A stretch of 64,000 nt of DNA from Candidatus Bathyarchaeum tardum (GCA_029762755.1 JARVGH010000001.1:186001-250000); one strand, 5' to 3'. Shown: positions 9,275 to 17,595, counted from the stretch's first letter. The notes: generated by a model from the sequence alone, not told the origin. Numbers and translations are program-made.

Positions 9275-9430
9275 TCAAGCTTTAATCTTTCTTTGTCTCC
9301 AGCGTCTCCGCTTGGGATTTGATCGAACTTGACCGCCAGTTTTGGCAATAACCCAAGTTGGAACAGCTTTACTTTCTTTTCCAGCCTTGGCAAGTCTCAA
9401 TTTTTTGGCAGTTGGTTTGTTTCGTGCCAT
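9275..9430 (-). CDS. rpl39e: Ribosomal protein L39e
   Basis: A 51-aa very basic protein that lines the ribosomal exit tunnel. It starts [18 protein letters not shown] and ends in an arginine-rich stretch with the conserved PTWVIAKTG and NPKRRRWRQ segments. It lies between L31e and the PDCD5-like gene, as in most archaea. Confidence 0.95.
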   Translation of the reverse strand: MARNKPTAKKLRLAKAGKESKAVPTWVIAKTGGQVRSNPKRRRWRQRKIKA

Positions 9431-9432
9431 TT

Positions 9433-9762
9433 TTATACTCTCCTAATCGTGTAATCTCTTTTTCCTGACTGAAGCCTCACTAGTAGCTCTTTTAGTTGTT
9501 CATCAGTTATGGGCAACTTTACGCGTCCCGCCTGGGCTAACTGAATCAACTGTATTTCAAGTTGCTCAGTGAACTCGGGTTTAACCATGTTCAAGTTTGT
9601 GAGGCGGCTCCTCGCTTCAGGGGTTAATATTCGGCGGAGAAGAGCTTGTTTTTGGTTCTCAAGATTTTGTTGAGCCTGAGCTTGCTGTTGTTCCGCTTCC
9701 ATTCTTTGCTGGAGCTCATGCATTCGTCGTTTCCTGAGAGAATCAAGTTCTTCTTCACTCAC
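9433..9762 (-). CDS. PDCD5-family DNA-binding protein
   Basis: A 109-aa PDCD5 (TFAR19) homologue. The N-terminal helix is charged and glutamine-rich ([20 protein letters not shown]), followed by the compact helical core with [21 protein letters not shown]. The archaeal family binds nucleic acid in vitro, and its cellular role is unclear. It is 2 bases upstream of L39e and follows S19e, the standard archaeal arrangement. Confidence 0.93.
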   Translation of the reverse strand: MSEEELDSLRKRRMHELQQRMEAEQQQAQAQQNLENQKQALLRRILTPEARSRLTNLNMVKPEFTEQLEIQLIQLAQAGRVKLPITDEQLKELLVRLQSGKRDYTIRRV

Positions 9763-9771
9763 TATTTACAC

Positions 9772-10227
9772 CTAATATTTTGCGAGTTCAGGTTGAGCTT
9801 TTTCTAGTTCACTTTTTATTTGGGTTGACAACCTGTCAAGCAGGCGTCTTCCTTCACTTGTTACTATGCGTCCTTCTGTTCGTTGAGTCTTTACTAGACC
9901 TGCTTTTTGAAGCTGATGAATTGCAGTTCGCACAATGGAACCGCTTCCTTTGCTGGCATGTTCGGGTCTTGCTCCGTTGTCTTGTCTGCCGCCGTATTCT
10001 TGGCGAAGTAATTCAACGCCGATGGGACCTTTCACGTAAATTTTACGCATAACGGAGGCAACCCTGACAAACCACCAATCAGGGTTAGTAGGTGACCTTT
10101 GATTATAAACACCAGTTTTGGCAAAGCTCGCCCATTCTGGTGGAGTTATTACATCTACTTCATCTTTTAGATGCTTGGCTAATCTCTCTATGAGAACAGA
10201 TGCTGGAATATCATACGGTGTCGGCAA
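9772..10227 (-). CDS. rps19e: Ribosomal protein S19e
   Basis: A 151-aa small-subunit protein with an all-helical winged-helix-like fold. Signature segments are PPEWASFAKTGVYNQRSP, WWFVRVASVMRKIY, GPIGVELLRQEYGG and GSGSIVRTAIHQLQKAGL. It forms one transcription unit with the downstream PDCD5, L39e, L31e and aIF6 genes. A gap of about 80 bases separates it from the CRM-domain gene upstream. Confidence 0.97.
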   Translation of the reverse strand: MPTPYDIPASVLIERLAKHLKDEVDVITPPEWASFAKTGVYNQRSPTNPDWWFVRVASVMRKIYVKGPIGVELLRQEYGGRQDNGARPEHASKGSGSIVRTAIHQLQKAGLVKTQRTEGRIVTSEGRRLLDRLSTQIKSELEKAQPELAKY

Positions 10228-10306
10228 GGCTTCATCTTCCTAATTTTTCCTTCAGTAAGGGAAAAGGCTTGTCCTTATATTAGTTTCGTGTGTGACAAAA
10301 GAGAAT

Positions 10307-10594
10307 TTAACGTTTTTTCTTGCTTTTATACAACATAAAGGTGTGACCACGCACATCAACCAGCTCTGCTTCAGCTTGTTGGGCAACTGTTGAGGCAATG
10401 TTTTTTGCTTCTAGTGCTTCCTGTTCATGCAAGGCGGTTTTAAGAATTTTTACTTTAATAATTTCTCTGACCTTAAGCTGTTTTTCTACCTCACCAACTA
10501 TCTCGGCTGTGGCACCTTCTTTTCCTATGCGCACGGTGGGTTTTTCTGCGCTAAGTGCACTTTTTATTCTTCTTATCATTTTTGGCGTTAACAT
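10307..10594 (-). CDS. CRM-domain (YhbY-type) RNA-binding protein
   Basis: A 95-aa single CRM domain. IRKxK-type basic start (KMIRRIKSALSAEKPTVRIGKEG), the helix VEKQLKVREIIKVKIL, and the C-terminal VDVRGHTFMLYK match YhbY family proteins associated with ribosome maturation. Its start overlaps the end of the RNase P Rpp21 gene by 7 bases, so the two are translationally coupled. Confidence 0.92.
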   Translation of the reverse strand: MLTPKMIRRIKSALSAEKPTVRIGKEGATAEIVGEVEKQLKVREIIKVKILKTALHEQEALEAKNIASTVAQQAEAELVDVRGHTFMLYKSKKKR

Positions 10595-10917
10595 TGGGTT
10601 TTTCTTCCTTTAATCGGGATACGAGTAATTCTGCCACAATTTAAGCAGGTAATTACTATGTGAGGTTCCCTTCTCGATTGTATTCTGGTACGACAGTTTA
10701 CACCAGGTAAGATAAAGCTTTTACATTTTCTGCAAACCAAAAACCTGTATTCTCTAGGCAAACGCAAACGAGCCCGCATAGCAACTTTACGAGCCAACCG
10801 AACATAACGTTGAGCTAATTCCGGGTTTTCATGAGCCACTTGCTTTGCTAAACCAAATAGTATGTGAACCCGCTGCAAAGCAATCTGTTTAACAGAAATC
10901 ATACGCAAACCCCGCAT
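10588..10917 (-). CDS. rnp4: Ribonuclease P protein component 4 (Rpp21)
   Basis: This is a protein subunit of RNase P, which trims the 5' ends of pre-tRNA. Zinc-binding cysteines are visible as CRKCKSFILPGVNC and CLNCGRITRIP, after the helical region ALQRVHILFGLAKQVAHENPE. The start is probably ATG 10917 or ATG 10902. An upstream in-frame ATG at 10965 lies before the TATA-like box, so it should not be transcribed. The gene heads the operon running to ftsY. Confidence 0.92.
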   Translation of the reverse strand: MRGLRMISVKQIALQRVHILFGLAKQVAHENPELAQRYVRLARKVAMRARLRLPREYRFLVCRKCKSFILPGVNCRTRIQSRREPHIVITCLNCGRITRIPIKGRKTQC

Positions 10918-10942
10918 CCAATAACATGCATTATAACTTGTC

Positions 10943-10951
10943 AAATTTATA
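10943..10951 (-). promoter_or_regulatory. TATA box of the rnp4 translation operon
   Basis: TATAAATTT on the minus strand lies about 30 bases before ATG 10917. It predicts a transcript starting close to the first codon, so the lead gene would have a very short leader. Confidence 0.55.
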
Positions 10952-11132
10952 TTGCAAGTATTCAACCCTACAACATATTATAAAAAAGGGGCCTGTTCTT
11001 TTTATCTTTTGGAATTTGAAAAAGATCCATTTTCGAATTAGTTTAGGGATTTTAACACACATTTTTCTACTTTTTGAAGAATGGCGCATCTGAGTAGTAT
11101 GATCTGAAGACGCTATTATTGTGATTTTCTTT

Positions 11133-11326
11133 TTATGTAAATTTTTTATAATAAACAAGAATTCCAATAATAATCAGGAGAATCCCGATTATTTCAAAAG
11201 CTAAAAACCTCTCCAAAGAGATTCCTTTATGAGACATAATTTTTTGAACAAACCACTTAAAACTAAGCCACCTCCACCGGCACCAAGGGCCGAAATTAGG
11301 GGATAAAACTTTTTAGCTTTTTTCAT
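11133..11326 (-). CDS. Small two-helix membrane protein, frame broken at an A6 run
   Basis: ATG 11326 lies behind a TATA box and starts MKKAKKFYPLISALGAGGGG, then a hydrophobic segment. That frame stops at 11201 (41 aa). A second frame from ATG 11237 to 11133 encodes SLERFLAFEIIGILLIIIGI and a lysine-rich end. The two join smoothly at the six A residues near 11241-11246: one extra A, or a -1 slip there, gives one 63-aa protein with two membrane helices. Three readings fit: programmed frameshift, homopolymer error, or recent mutation. No family was recognised. Confidence 0.5.
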
Positions 11327-11350
11327 TCCAGATTACAAAAAAGTAATGCG

Positions 11351-11359
11351 TTTTATATA
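11351..11359 (-). promoter_or_regulatory. TATA box of the small membrane gene
   Basis: TATATAAAA on the minus strand is centred about 30 bases before ATG 11326. This supports transcription of the short gene that follows. Confidence 0.55.
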
Positions 11360-11600
11360 CATTTTATTGAAAAATATAACTGTTTTGTTTAGGCATTATC
11401 ATTTCTATTTTGTTTCATTGTATATTTCTAAACGGCTTTACTTCCAAAAACAGGGGCATTTCATTTATTTTTAAACTTACACCTAAAAGATGTGCAAAAC
11501 GGCTGTTTTTGCTCTACACAAGCACTGTTTTGTAGTTCAAATAATTGACATTTTTTCTTCCATTTTGACGTATCAAAATGATTGTGTTTTGGTTTACCGA

Positions 11601-12395
11601 TTATTTAATCAGTCTTTTTTTCATGAGATTTATGGCGAGTATGAAGAAGATTGGGGCTATTATTAGCATCCATGCTAGGCTGAATAGTATTGTTGTTTCG
11701 ATGTTTCCTAAGGTTAGGGCTCGGGTTATGGTTACTGCATTGGTTAGAGGAAACACCACATGGGCGGCTGTTTGAACGATTTGGGGCATTGCTGTTAAGG
11801 GGAAAAAGGTTCCGCTTAGCAATGACATGGGGGTTATGAACAAAAAGGTGGGATAATTGAAGGCGTCAATGTTGGGAACTATTGCTGTGAAGCACATGGC
11901 GATGGATGCAAACAAGAATCCAACCAGAAAGGCGACTAAGGGAATAAGCAAAAACAGGGGTGAAGAAACTAAACCTGCCGCGGTTATGACTGCCAAAACT
12001 ATGGATGAGTTAATCAGGCTTTTTGTGGCGCCCCATAGGATTTCTCCGGTGATTACTTCTTCGATGTTTACTGGAGTTGCGATTATGGCGTCGAAAGTTT
12101 TTTGGAAATACATCCTGACAAAAGACGCATATGTGCATTCATAAAATGATGAAAACATCATGGACATTGTAACTATAGCTGGGGCAATGAAGTTCACATA
12201 AGGCGTTCCGTTGATTGTATCAACAAATCCGCCAAGACCCAAACCAAAAGCCAATAAGTAAAGAATTGGCTCCAACAGAGAAGGAAGAAAATTGGTTTTG
12301 TAAGTTCTCATGAAGACGTCTTTGTTTCTTTGCCATATTTTGAAAACACGATACGACAGCTTAGGCATCTGAAACAGGGAATTTAATTCGATCAT
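11601..12395 (-). CDS. ABC-2 type transporter permease
   Basis: A 264-aa membrane protein with about six hydrophobic segments, typical of the ABC-2 (daunorubicin/drug and polysaccharide exporter) permease family. The N-terminus is amphipathic (YRVFKIWQRNKDVFMRTYKT), followed by VTMSMMFSSFYE and a PMSLLSGTFFPLTAMP segment characteristic of these exporters. Its start overlaps the stop of the upstream ATPase gene, so the two form one transporter. The cargo is unknown. Confidence 0.9.
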   Translation of the reverse strand: MIELNSLFQMPKLSYRVFKIWQRNKDVFMRTYKTNFLPSLLEPILYLLAFGLGLGGFVDTINGTPYVNFIAPAIVTMSMMFSSFYECTYASFVRMYFQKTFDAIIATPVNIEEVITGEILWGATKSLINSSIVLAVITAAGLVSSPLFLLIPLVAFLVGFLFASIAMCFTAIVPNIDAFNYPTFLFITPMSLLSGTFFPLTAMPQIVQTAAHVVFPLTNAVTITRALTLGNIETTILFSLAWMLIIAPIFFILAINLMKKRLIK

Positions 12396-13312
12396 TAGTC
12401 TTTCAAGCTCCTTCCTGCTAGTTTCAAAAAAACATCTTCAAGGTTACTGTCCCGAATTATTCCGCCCTTGAAGGAAATTTTTTCAAGAGTTTCTGATAAA
12501 ACTCCTCGGGGATTGTTTGCAAACAACTGAATTTTGTCGTTTACGATATCAATTCGCGCATCTGGAAAAGCCTCTTTTAAGCATTGCATGGATTCTTCGC
12601 TGTGCAAAGTTTCCAAAACTTCGTAACCCACATGTTTTTCCACAAGCTCTGCGGGTTTGCCCTTTTCTATGATTTTTCCGTGGTCCATTATGAGGATTCG
12701 GTCACATAGTTGGGCTGCTTCATCCATGTAGTGGGTAGTAAGAATAACAGTGACCCCCTGTTTTTGCAACTCTTTAATTTTAGACCAAATAAGATGCCGA
12801 GCCTGGGGATCCAAACCTGTTGTTGGCTCATCAAGGATTAAGATTTGGGGGTCGTTCATCATGGCTCTTGCCAGAATTAGCCTGCGTTTCATTCCTCCTG
12901 ACAACGCTGTCATGATAACATCCCGTTTTTCTTCTAGTTGCATGAACTTAAGGAGCTCTTCGGCTTTGGTTTTTGCCTTTTGTCGAGGAATATCGTAGTA
13001 TCGGGCATAAACCAGCAGGTTCTCAAAAACAGTAAAGTCAGGGTCCAAGTTGTCTTCTTGAGGTGCAACTCCGATCATGTATTTTATTTCTCTGGAGTCG
13101 TTGGTAATGTCCTTTCCGGCGACGGTTAATTCTCCACCAGTTAAGGGCGAAACTCCTTGTATCATATTCATGGTAGTAGTTTTGCCTGCACCGTTAGGTC
13201 CCAGAAAACCAAAATTTTCCCCTTTGAAGATTTCGAAATCCACAGCATCCACTGCTACAAGGTCACCAAATTTTTTAGTTAGCTTGGTAGCTTTAACCAA
13301 TACTTCACTCAT
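12395..13312 (-). CDS. ABC transporter ATP-binding protein (exporter)
   Basis: A 305-aa ATPase with Walker A GPNGAGKTTT, signature ALSGGMKRRL, Walker B ILILDEPTTGLDP and switch histidine TTHYMDEA. It has the C-terminal extension typical of the DrrA/CcmA group. With the overlapping permease gene it should make an ABC-2 exporter driven by ATP hydrolysis at the inner face of the membrane. Confidence 0.95.
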   Translation of the reverse strand: MSEVLVKATKLTKKFGDLVAVDAVDFEIFKGENFGFLGPNGAGKTTTMNMIQGVSPLTGGELTVAGKDITNDSREIKYMIGVAPQEDNLDPDFTVFENLLVYARYYDIPRQKAKTKAEELLKFMQLEEKRDVIMTALSGGMKRRLILARAMMNDPQILILDEPTTGLDPQARHLIWSKIKELQKQGVTVILTTHYMDEAAQLCDRILIMDHGKIIEKGKPAELVEKHVGYEVLETLHSEESMQCLKEAFPDARIDIVNDKIQLFANNPRGVLSETLEKISFKGGIIRDSNLEDVFLKLAGRSLKD

Positions 13313-13523
13313 AGCTGTAGTTCCTGTGATTTGACCACAATTTTTTGTTATTGCTTTTGGGACTAATAAACAGGTGTAGTACCTGATTAGTTCAAATAAT
13401 AATTTTTGTTTACTTCCATTTTAAAAATGCTGATTTTTTTTAACTCAAAGGGGTCTTGTCAAATTTTCTTGAGAAAAACCTTTTTTTAGTATATTGATGT
13501 CTTAAATACGAAACTAAAAGAAA

Positions 13524-13622
13524 ATGGAACTGAAAAGGCTTAAACACAAAAATGAAAATTACAAAACACTTGTTCTGTTTTTTCATTTTTTCACCTTCAT
13601 AATCGTGTGGCGGCCTCAGTAA
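13524..13622 (+). CDS. Possible 32-aa single-span membrane peptide
   Basis: The only ORF worth noting in the 360-base gap between the ABC operon and the next gene. It encodes a lysine-rich start and one hydrophobic stretch (TLVLFFHFFTFIIVW). An AT-rich TATA-like element (AGTATATTG) lies about 37 bases upstream. There is no homology argument, and it could be chance. Confidence 0.25.
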   Translation: MELKRLKHKNENYKTLVLFFHFFTFIIVWRPQ

Positions 13623-13697
13623 ATCCGTTTCTTTTTGTTTAACTTGCCTTTATTTGGGTGCAAAATTTTATTTGCCTTTAAGTTGTAACTAGTTCTG

Positions 13698-14144
13698 ATG
13701 TTTATGTTGAGTATTGGACTAGGTCATCCTAGGTTCATTCATACCGACTTGAACCTGCTGATACAGATTCTGACCCTTGCGATAATCTTCGTGAGTTTAT
13801 ACTACAAACGAAAAGGAAAAATGAAACACCACGGGGCGATAATGGGCGTTGCAGTGATTTTGCATCTTTTGACTTTTGTTTCTGTTATGGGGCCAATTTT
13901 CTTCGAATACTTCGACTTCTATTTTACTCAATTTGGTGATCCATTAGCACAAGTTACTTGGATTCACGCAGTTCCCGGAGCAATTGCACTGATACTCGGA
14001 ATATTTCTTGTTGCAATATGGGCAGTTAACTCATCAAACATTGCCGGTTGCTACAAGCGAAAAAGAATAATGGACGCAACATTGCTGCTTTGGATGATTT
14101 CATTAGTTTTCGGAATTGCAACATATGTTCTGACTTATCTTTGA
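13698..14144 (+). CDS. Four-helix membrane protein, DUF420-like
   Basis: A 148-aa integral membrane protein with four hydrophobic helices and conserved-looking histidines (KMKHHGAIMG, VILHLLTF, WIHAVPGAIAL). This resembles DUF420/cytochrome-related small membrane proteins. Paired histidines could bind heme or metal, which is inference. Its 3' end overlaps the convergent Nep1 gene by 10 bases. The start is ATG 13698, or the second ATG at 13704. Confidence 0.55.
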   Translation: MFMLSIGLGHPRFIHTDLNLLIQILTLAIIFVSLYYKRKGKMKHHGAIMGVAVILHLLTFVSVMGPIFFEYFDFYFTQFGDPLAQVTWIHAVPGAIALILGIFLVAIWAVNSSNIAGCYKRKRIMDATLLLWMISLVFGIATYVLTYL

Positions 14145-14836
14145 CAGTTCAGCCGCTTGGTTGGTAGCGAAAGGAAACGTTCGTATTCATAGATTAACCT
14201 AGATGTTATTGTCCATGTTTCCAACATCTCAGAATCCACACAAACTGTTTCATCAATAAGCTGTGTAGTAGTCTTGGAAAAATGGTCATGAGCAAACCCG
14301 CCCACAACAACTGCGGGATTCTGTTTAGAACTAAGACATGAAACTGCAGTTTCAATGGTTTTTGGTTCCCCTTTCCTGCTAAATCCCAAAATATAATCAG
14401 GTTTAATTTCTGCAACCAGTTGAGGCAACGTTTTTTGTTCCAAGACAAGTAAGGCTTTTCCTTCTTGAGGGACTTTTTTTTGTTGAAACAGTTGCTCGAT
14501 TAATCCAACAAATCTGTTGTAGTTTTTGGGCAACCTAGTTTCTGGATTAACCTTGATAACATAATCATTGTATGTATGAATAAAAACTCGAAGACTACCT
14601 GCCTTATTTAGTGGAGAACCTAATGTTTCAAGCAAAACAAAATGGGCAATGTCTGGGCGCCCCCGTTTCAAGTTATTTTCAAGCTTGAGCATGGCTGCAT
14701 GGTGAAGAGACCTATCTAACAGAAGTTGTCCTGAATTTTTTTTTTGACGTTTGCCGTGGCGCTCGACTGAAGGGTGGTTCCAAATTTTTTTGGGAATTGT
14801 TTCTAATGCTGCTTCTGCTAATATAAACGTGAGCAA
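14135..14836 (-). CDS. nep1: Ribosome biogenesis methyltransferase Nep1 (Emg1)
   Basis: A SPOUT-class enzyme that N1-methylates a hypermodified pseudouridine in the 16S rRNA helix 35 loop and assists 30S assembly. At 233 aa it has the family signatures RPDIAHFVLLETLGSPLN, VFIHTYND, LPKNYNRFVGLIEQL and the cofactor knot region VVGGFAHDHFS. It begins MLTFILAEAALE, a normal family N-terminus. The gene is convergent with the upstream membrane gene. Confidence 0.95.
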   Translation of the reverse strand: MLTFILAEAALETIPKKIWNHPSVERHGKRQKKNSGQLLLDRSLHHAAMLKLENNLKRGRPDIAHFVLLETLGSPLNKAGSLRVFIHTYNDYVIKVNPETRLPKNYNRFVGLIEQLFQQKKVPQEGKALLVLEQKTLPQLVAEIKPDYILGFSRKGEPKTIETAVSCLSSKQNPAVVVGGFAHDHFSKTTTQLIDETVCVDSEMLETWTITSRLIYEYERFLSLPTKRLNCQR

Positions 14837-14991
14837 ACTTAACCACTAAGTTAGGTTCAGGTTATTGTGATAAAAGTTTAACTTCTAGATCTTGCTGGCA
14901 AAATTGTCTATTTCTTGTTTTGGAGTAAAATTATATTCACTTTTTTATTTCAACTGATTAACTAGATTACATGACGCAATGAAATGGATTT

Positions 14992-15390
14992 ATGCTTTTT
15001 TTGTATTCCATTGGTCGTTGGTTACTTTTTGTAGTCTTGGCAATCATAAATGGATCACTCAGAAATTTTGTTTACGCCTCAAAAGTTGGTGAACAAAAAG
15101 GTCACATGATTAGTTCTGTTGTTGCAGTTTGTTACACATTAGCGGTAACTTATTTGTTTGTTATTGCTACTAAATCAACTGCTACTTTAACGGAGTTACT
15201 TTTTATTGGAGCGTTTTGGGTAACAATAACGCTTTTGTTTGAATTTGGTTTTGGACATTATGTTATTGGGCATTCTTGGGGGCACTTGATTGTTGACTAT
15301 AATTTTAATAAAATGACGAATCTGGAGCCTGGTGCTCTTAACAATGTTTGTTGTTCCCGTTTTTTGGGGGTTGTATTGAATTTAAGTTAA
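14992..15390 (+). CDS. Four-helix membrane protein with frameshifted C-terminus
   Basis: A 132-aa protein with hydrophobic helices. The start SIGRWLLFVVLAIINGSLR and the segment GFGHYVIGHSWGHLIVDYN match a small uncharacterised prokaryotic membrane family. The last 30 residues of this frame are polar and unlike the family. Shifting by one base near 15314-15317 reads RIWSLVLLTMFVVPVFWGLY and stops at 15379, which is the expected fourth helix. So the gene carries a single-base frame disruption (mutation or sequence error). Confidence 0.6.
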   Translation: MLFLYSIGRWLLFVVLAIINGSLRNFVYASKVGEQKGHMISSVVAVCYTLAVTYLFVIATKSTATLTELLFIGAFWVTITLLFEFGFGHYVIGHSWGHLIVDYNFNKMTNLEPGALNNVCCSRFLGVVLNLS

Positions 15391-15403
15391 TAAAAAATTT
15401 TGA

Positions 15404-15485
15404 CCAACTGGACGAGCAGTAAAACTGCCCGCCCAGTTGGCGGCGTCTCCTATCCGATGCTACTTAGAAAAGGAGATGACAAATG
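15404..15485 (+). ncRNA. GC-rich hairpin region, candidate structured RNA
   Basis: Two arms of 17 bases (15404-15420 and 15424-15440) pair at 15 of 17 positions around an AAA loop, starting CCAACTGG and ending CCAGTTGG. A second potential stem, GTCTCC with GGAGAT, follows (about 15445-15481). The segment is markedly richer in G+C than the surrounding AT-rich DNA, a classic sign of structured RNA in low-G+C archaea. It could also be a transcription terminator or an inverted-repeat element. No known RNA family was recognised. Confidence 0.4.
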
Positions 15486-15593
15486 GAGGTGTTCCCATGA
15501 TTCGGAAAATTGTGTTTTACATTGTTTTCCGATTGTGAAATTTTGGATATTTTTTCCAGTTGCACTTCCATTGGGTCCTTTTCGTTTTTTACT

Positions 15594-15965
15594 TTAAATT
15601 TGTTTAATGTTTGAAACGGTTAGGCCAATTTGATTCATGGAGTTTGTTAAATCAGTAATGCTGGTGAATCTGCTTGAAACCTTTGGCATTAGTTTGTCTT
15701 TGGTGAATTTGTGGACTCTTTGAGTTATCAGACGTTTTTGATAATATTTTGTGCCACAACTGCATTTGTAGCCGACTACTTGGTTGTTTTTTAGTAGTAA
15801 TGTTTCAATGTTTGATGCGTTACAACCTGAGTTGTGTTTGTGGGTTTTCCACATTAGTGCAAGTTCATCTAGGTTTAATGGGTGATATGTTTGTGCTTTG
15901 AAAAAATACCATATGCTGTATGCTCCTAACGTCGCAAAGGAGCCTGCCATTAATATTTCCAACAT
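15594..15965 (-). CDS. Hypothetical membrane-anchored protein with cysteine motif
   Basis: A 123-aa protein starting at ATG 15965 after GGAAGGAT. An N-terminal membrane helix (residues 5-23) is followed by a soluble part with CNAS and CSCG motifs around residues 48-72 (GYKCSCGTKYYQKRL), suggesting one metal site, then a basic C-terminal helix. No family was recognised. The promoter region holds an inverted repeat. Confidence 0.5.
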   Translation of the reverse strand: MLEILMAGSFATLGAYSIWYFFKAQTYHPLNLDELALMWKTHKHNSGCNASNIETLLLKNNQVVGYKCSCGTKYYQKRLITQRVHKFTKDKLMPKVSSRFTSITDLTNSMNQIGLTVSNIKQI

Positions 15966-16006
15966 TTTTTATCCTTCCATTTTTTGTGTAGTTTTGTTCT
16001 ACATCC

Positions 16007-16037
16007 ATACAATATGTCTGTTTCAGGACATATGTAT
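16007..16037. repeat. Inverted repeat in a promoter, candidate operator
   Basis: ATATGTC and GACATAT are perfect 7-base arms with an 8-base spacer (16012-16033). The pairing extends outward by four more bases on each side across one bulged A. On the minus strand it lies just downstream of a TATA-like TTATACAT and upstream of the gene starting at 15965, where a repressor would bind. Confidence 0.4.
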
Positions 16038-16184
16038 AAGATATCTTAACACATCAGATATTTAAAGGTTTTTGCTTTGCAGTAAAAACATACAATAATC
16101 TGCCTTTTTCAATCATAAAACAAACAAATTAGCAACAATAATTAACGTCGAATCTCAAAACATCACCTATTTAATCATTCAAAA

Positions 16185-17099
16185 TTATAATTTTTGATCA
16201 TTAGCTGAATGATTACTTTCTTGTTTTTTGCTCAATACTGTTGCACCCAATAACAACATAACTCCAATTGTCAATACAATCAAAATTTCTGGACGCAAAA
16301 ATAGTTCCAACGCTTTTTCAATGAAACCTTTGGGATAATATGTAGGAAGGTTTTCTTCTGCAATTTGAAAATTACTGTAAGCGATGTTTGACGGCAAACT
16401 CAACGTAGACTGTTCGGGGCACTGGCTTGAGGAACTAAACTGTGCGGAGACGTTCATCCAGACAAAAATTTGAGAAACAGCATATAAATCAAGGGTTGAA
16501 AGCGGTTTAACAGTTTCACGATATTGGACAACAGCGTACATGGCATCTTCAGAATAACTGCAGTGACCTAGACCAAAAGTGTGCCCTAATTCATGAACAA
16601 CAATGTTTTGCATGTCGATCTCTGTCATAACATGACCGCTAGGTGCTTTTGCTGCAAGGCAAACCGTGCTGTTAATTATGGTGCATGGCTTATTAGCAAG
16701 AAGTCTTGTTTGCCCAATTGTTGATTCCATTTCACATTCAGCAATCCACCCGATGTATATGTCAAACCCTGAAACTGCTTCAGTTGTTACTATTGGAATC
16801 AAAGTGATTCTAGACAAATATCCAAATTCTGGATATTGGGATGAAAAATCTTTAATTGCATCATTCCACTGGGCGACCCCGTGAAGAGCAGCATCAAGGT
16901 ACGTGGGTTCCCACCATGATTGGTTTTCCTGCGGAATTATGGCCACTCTGAATGTTGTGTCTGACCACGTATTCCCTCGTATTTCTATTGTGTGTTCTGA
17001 TTGGGCATTAGTTTGCCCGCAAAAATCAAGCACAAGCAATAAACACATCATAATTGGTAGGACAGAGCTTAACACAAATCTTCTCACATTGTGCCCCAT
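16185..17099 (-). CDS. Secreted, membrane-anchored matrixin-like zinc metalloprotease
   Basis: A 304-aa protein with an N-terminal signal helix (SVLPIMMCLLLVLDF). The extracellular domain contains the zinc motif HELGHTFGLGHC, the HExxHxxGxxH pattern of metzincins, followed by a possible Met-turn (DAMYAV). A C-terminal membrane helix follows (ILIVLTIGVMLLLGATVL) with a short basic tail. It should act on the cell surface as an endopeptidase. The substrate is unknown. It stands alone between a cysteine-motif gene and tRNA-Asn. Confidence 0.8.
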   Translation of the reverse strand: MGHNVRRFVLSSVLPIMMCLLLVLDFCGQTNAQSEHTIEIRGNTWSDTTFRVAIIPQENQSWWEPTYLDAALHGVAQWNDAIKDFSSQYPEFGYLSRITLIPIVTTEAVSGFDIYIGWIAECEMESTIGQTRLLANKPCTIINSTVCLAAKAPSGHVMTEIDMQNIVVHELGHTFGLGHCSYSEDAMYAVVQYRETVKPLSTLDLYAVSQIFVWMNVSAQFSSSSQCPEQSTLSLPSNIAYSNFQIAEENLPTYYPKGFIEKALELFLRPEILIVLTIGVMLLLGATVLSKKQESNHSANDQKL

Positions 17100-17219
17100 T
17101 TACGTTATAAATATCATGAAACATATGAGTTTCTATCCCAAATACGGATGAATATACGTAAACATTGAAGTTTGATTTAGAAAGTATTATATTTACAAAT
17201 AATTGATTAAAAGGGTGAA

Positions 17220-17360
17220 TTGTTTCTAAATCTGAGTTCCACTGAATATTTTCTTATTTTTTTGATTGTTTTAGTAGTGGCGTTCATTTTTTTTGTGCTG
17301 CTGCCATCTTTGTTGGAGTTAAAGCAAAAAAAAGACTCTGGACCGCGGAAGATAATCTAA
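17220..17360 (+). CDS. Small single-span membrane protein
   Basis: A 46-aa ORF from TTG 17220. It encodes one strong membrane helix (YFLIFLIVLVVAFIFFVLLP) and a lysine-rich tail. A TATA-like TTATATTTA lies about 30 bases upstream, suggesting a nearly leaderless message, and GGGTGA sits just before the TTG. No family was recognised. Confidence 0.4.
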   Translation: MFLNLSSTEYFLIFLIVLVVAFIFFVLLPSLLELKQKKDSGPRKII

Positions 17361-17397
17361 AACGCGTTTAACGTGATTTCTTATATAACAAGACTTT

Positions 17398-17474
17398 TGG
17401 CGCCGCCGGAAGGGCTCGAACCTTCGACCTACGAGTTAACAGCCCGTTGCTCTACCGAACTGAGCTACGGCGGC
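17398..17474 (-). tRNA. tRNA-Asn (GUU)
   Basis: The minus strand folds as a cloverleaf: acceptor GCCGCCG/CGGCGGC, D arm GCTCAG...GAGC, anticodon loop CTGTTAAC with GTT, T arm GAAGG TTCGAGC CCTTC, discriminator G and an encoded CCA. There is no intron. Confidence 0.97.
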
Positions 17475-17595
17475 TCTGTCAACAAATTACATGATGACGC
17501 TATTCTGAGAATTTGTGGCGCTATTTAAGTTTAATCGAGTAAACTCCAGAACACGTCCCTAATAACGTGAAAAATAACTGAAAACCCTGTTATTC

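Noticed and set aside
17398-17474. Possible integration of an element at tRNA-Asn
   Set aside because: No repeat of the tRNA 3' end was found nearby and the neighbours do not look mobile.
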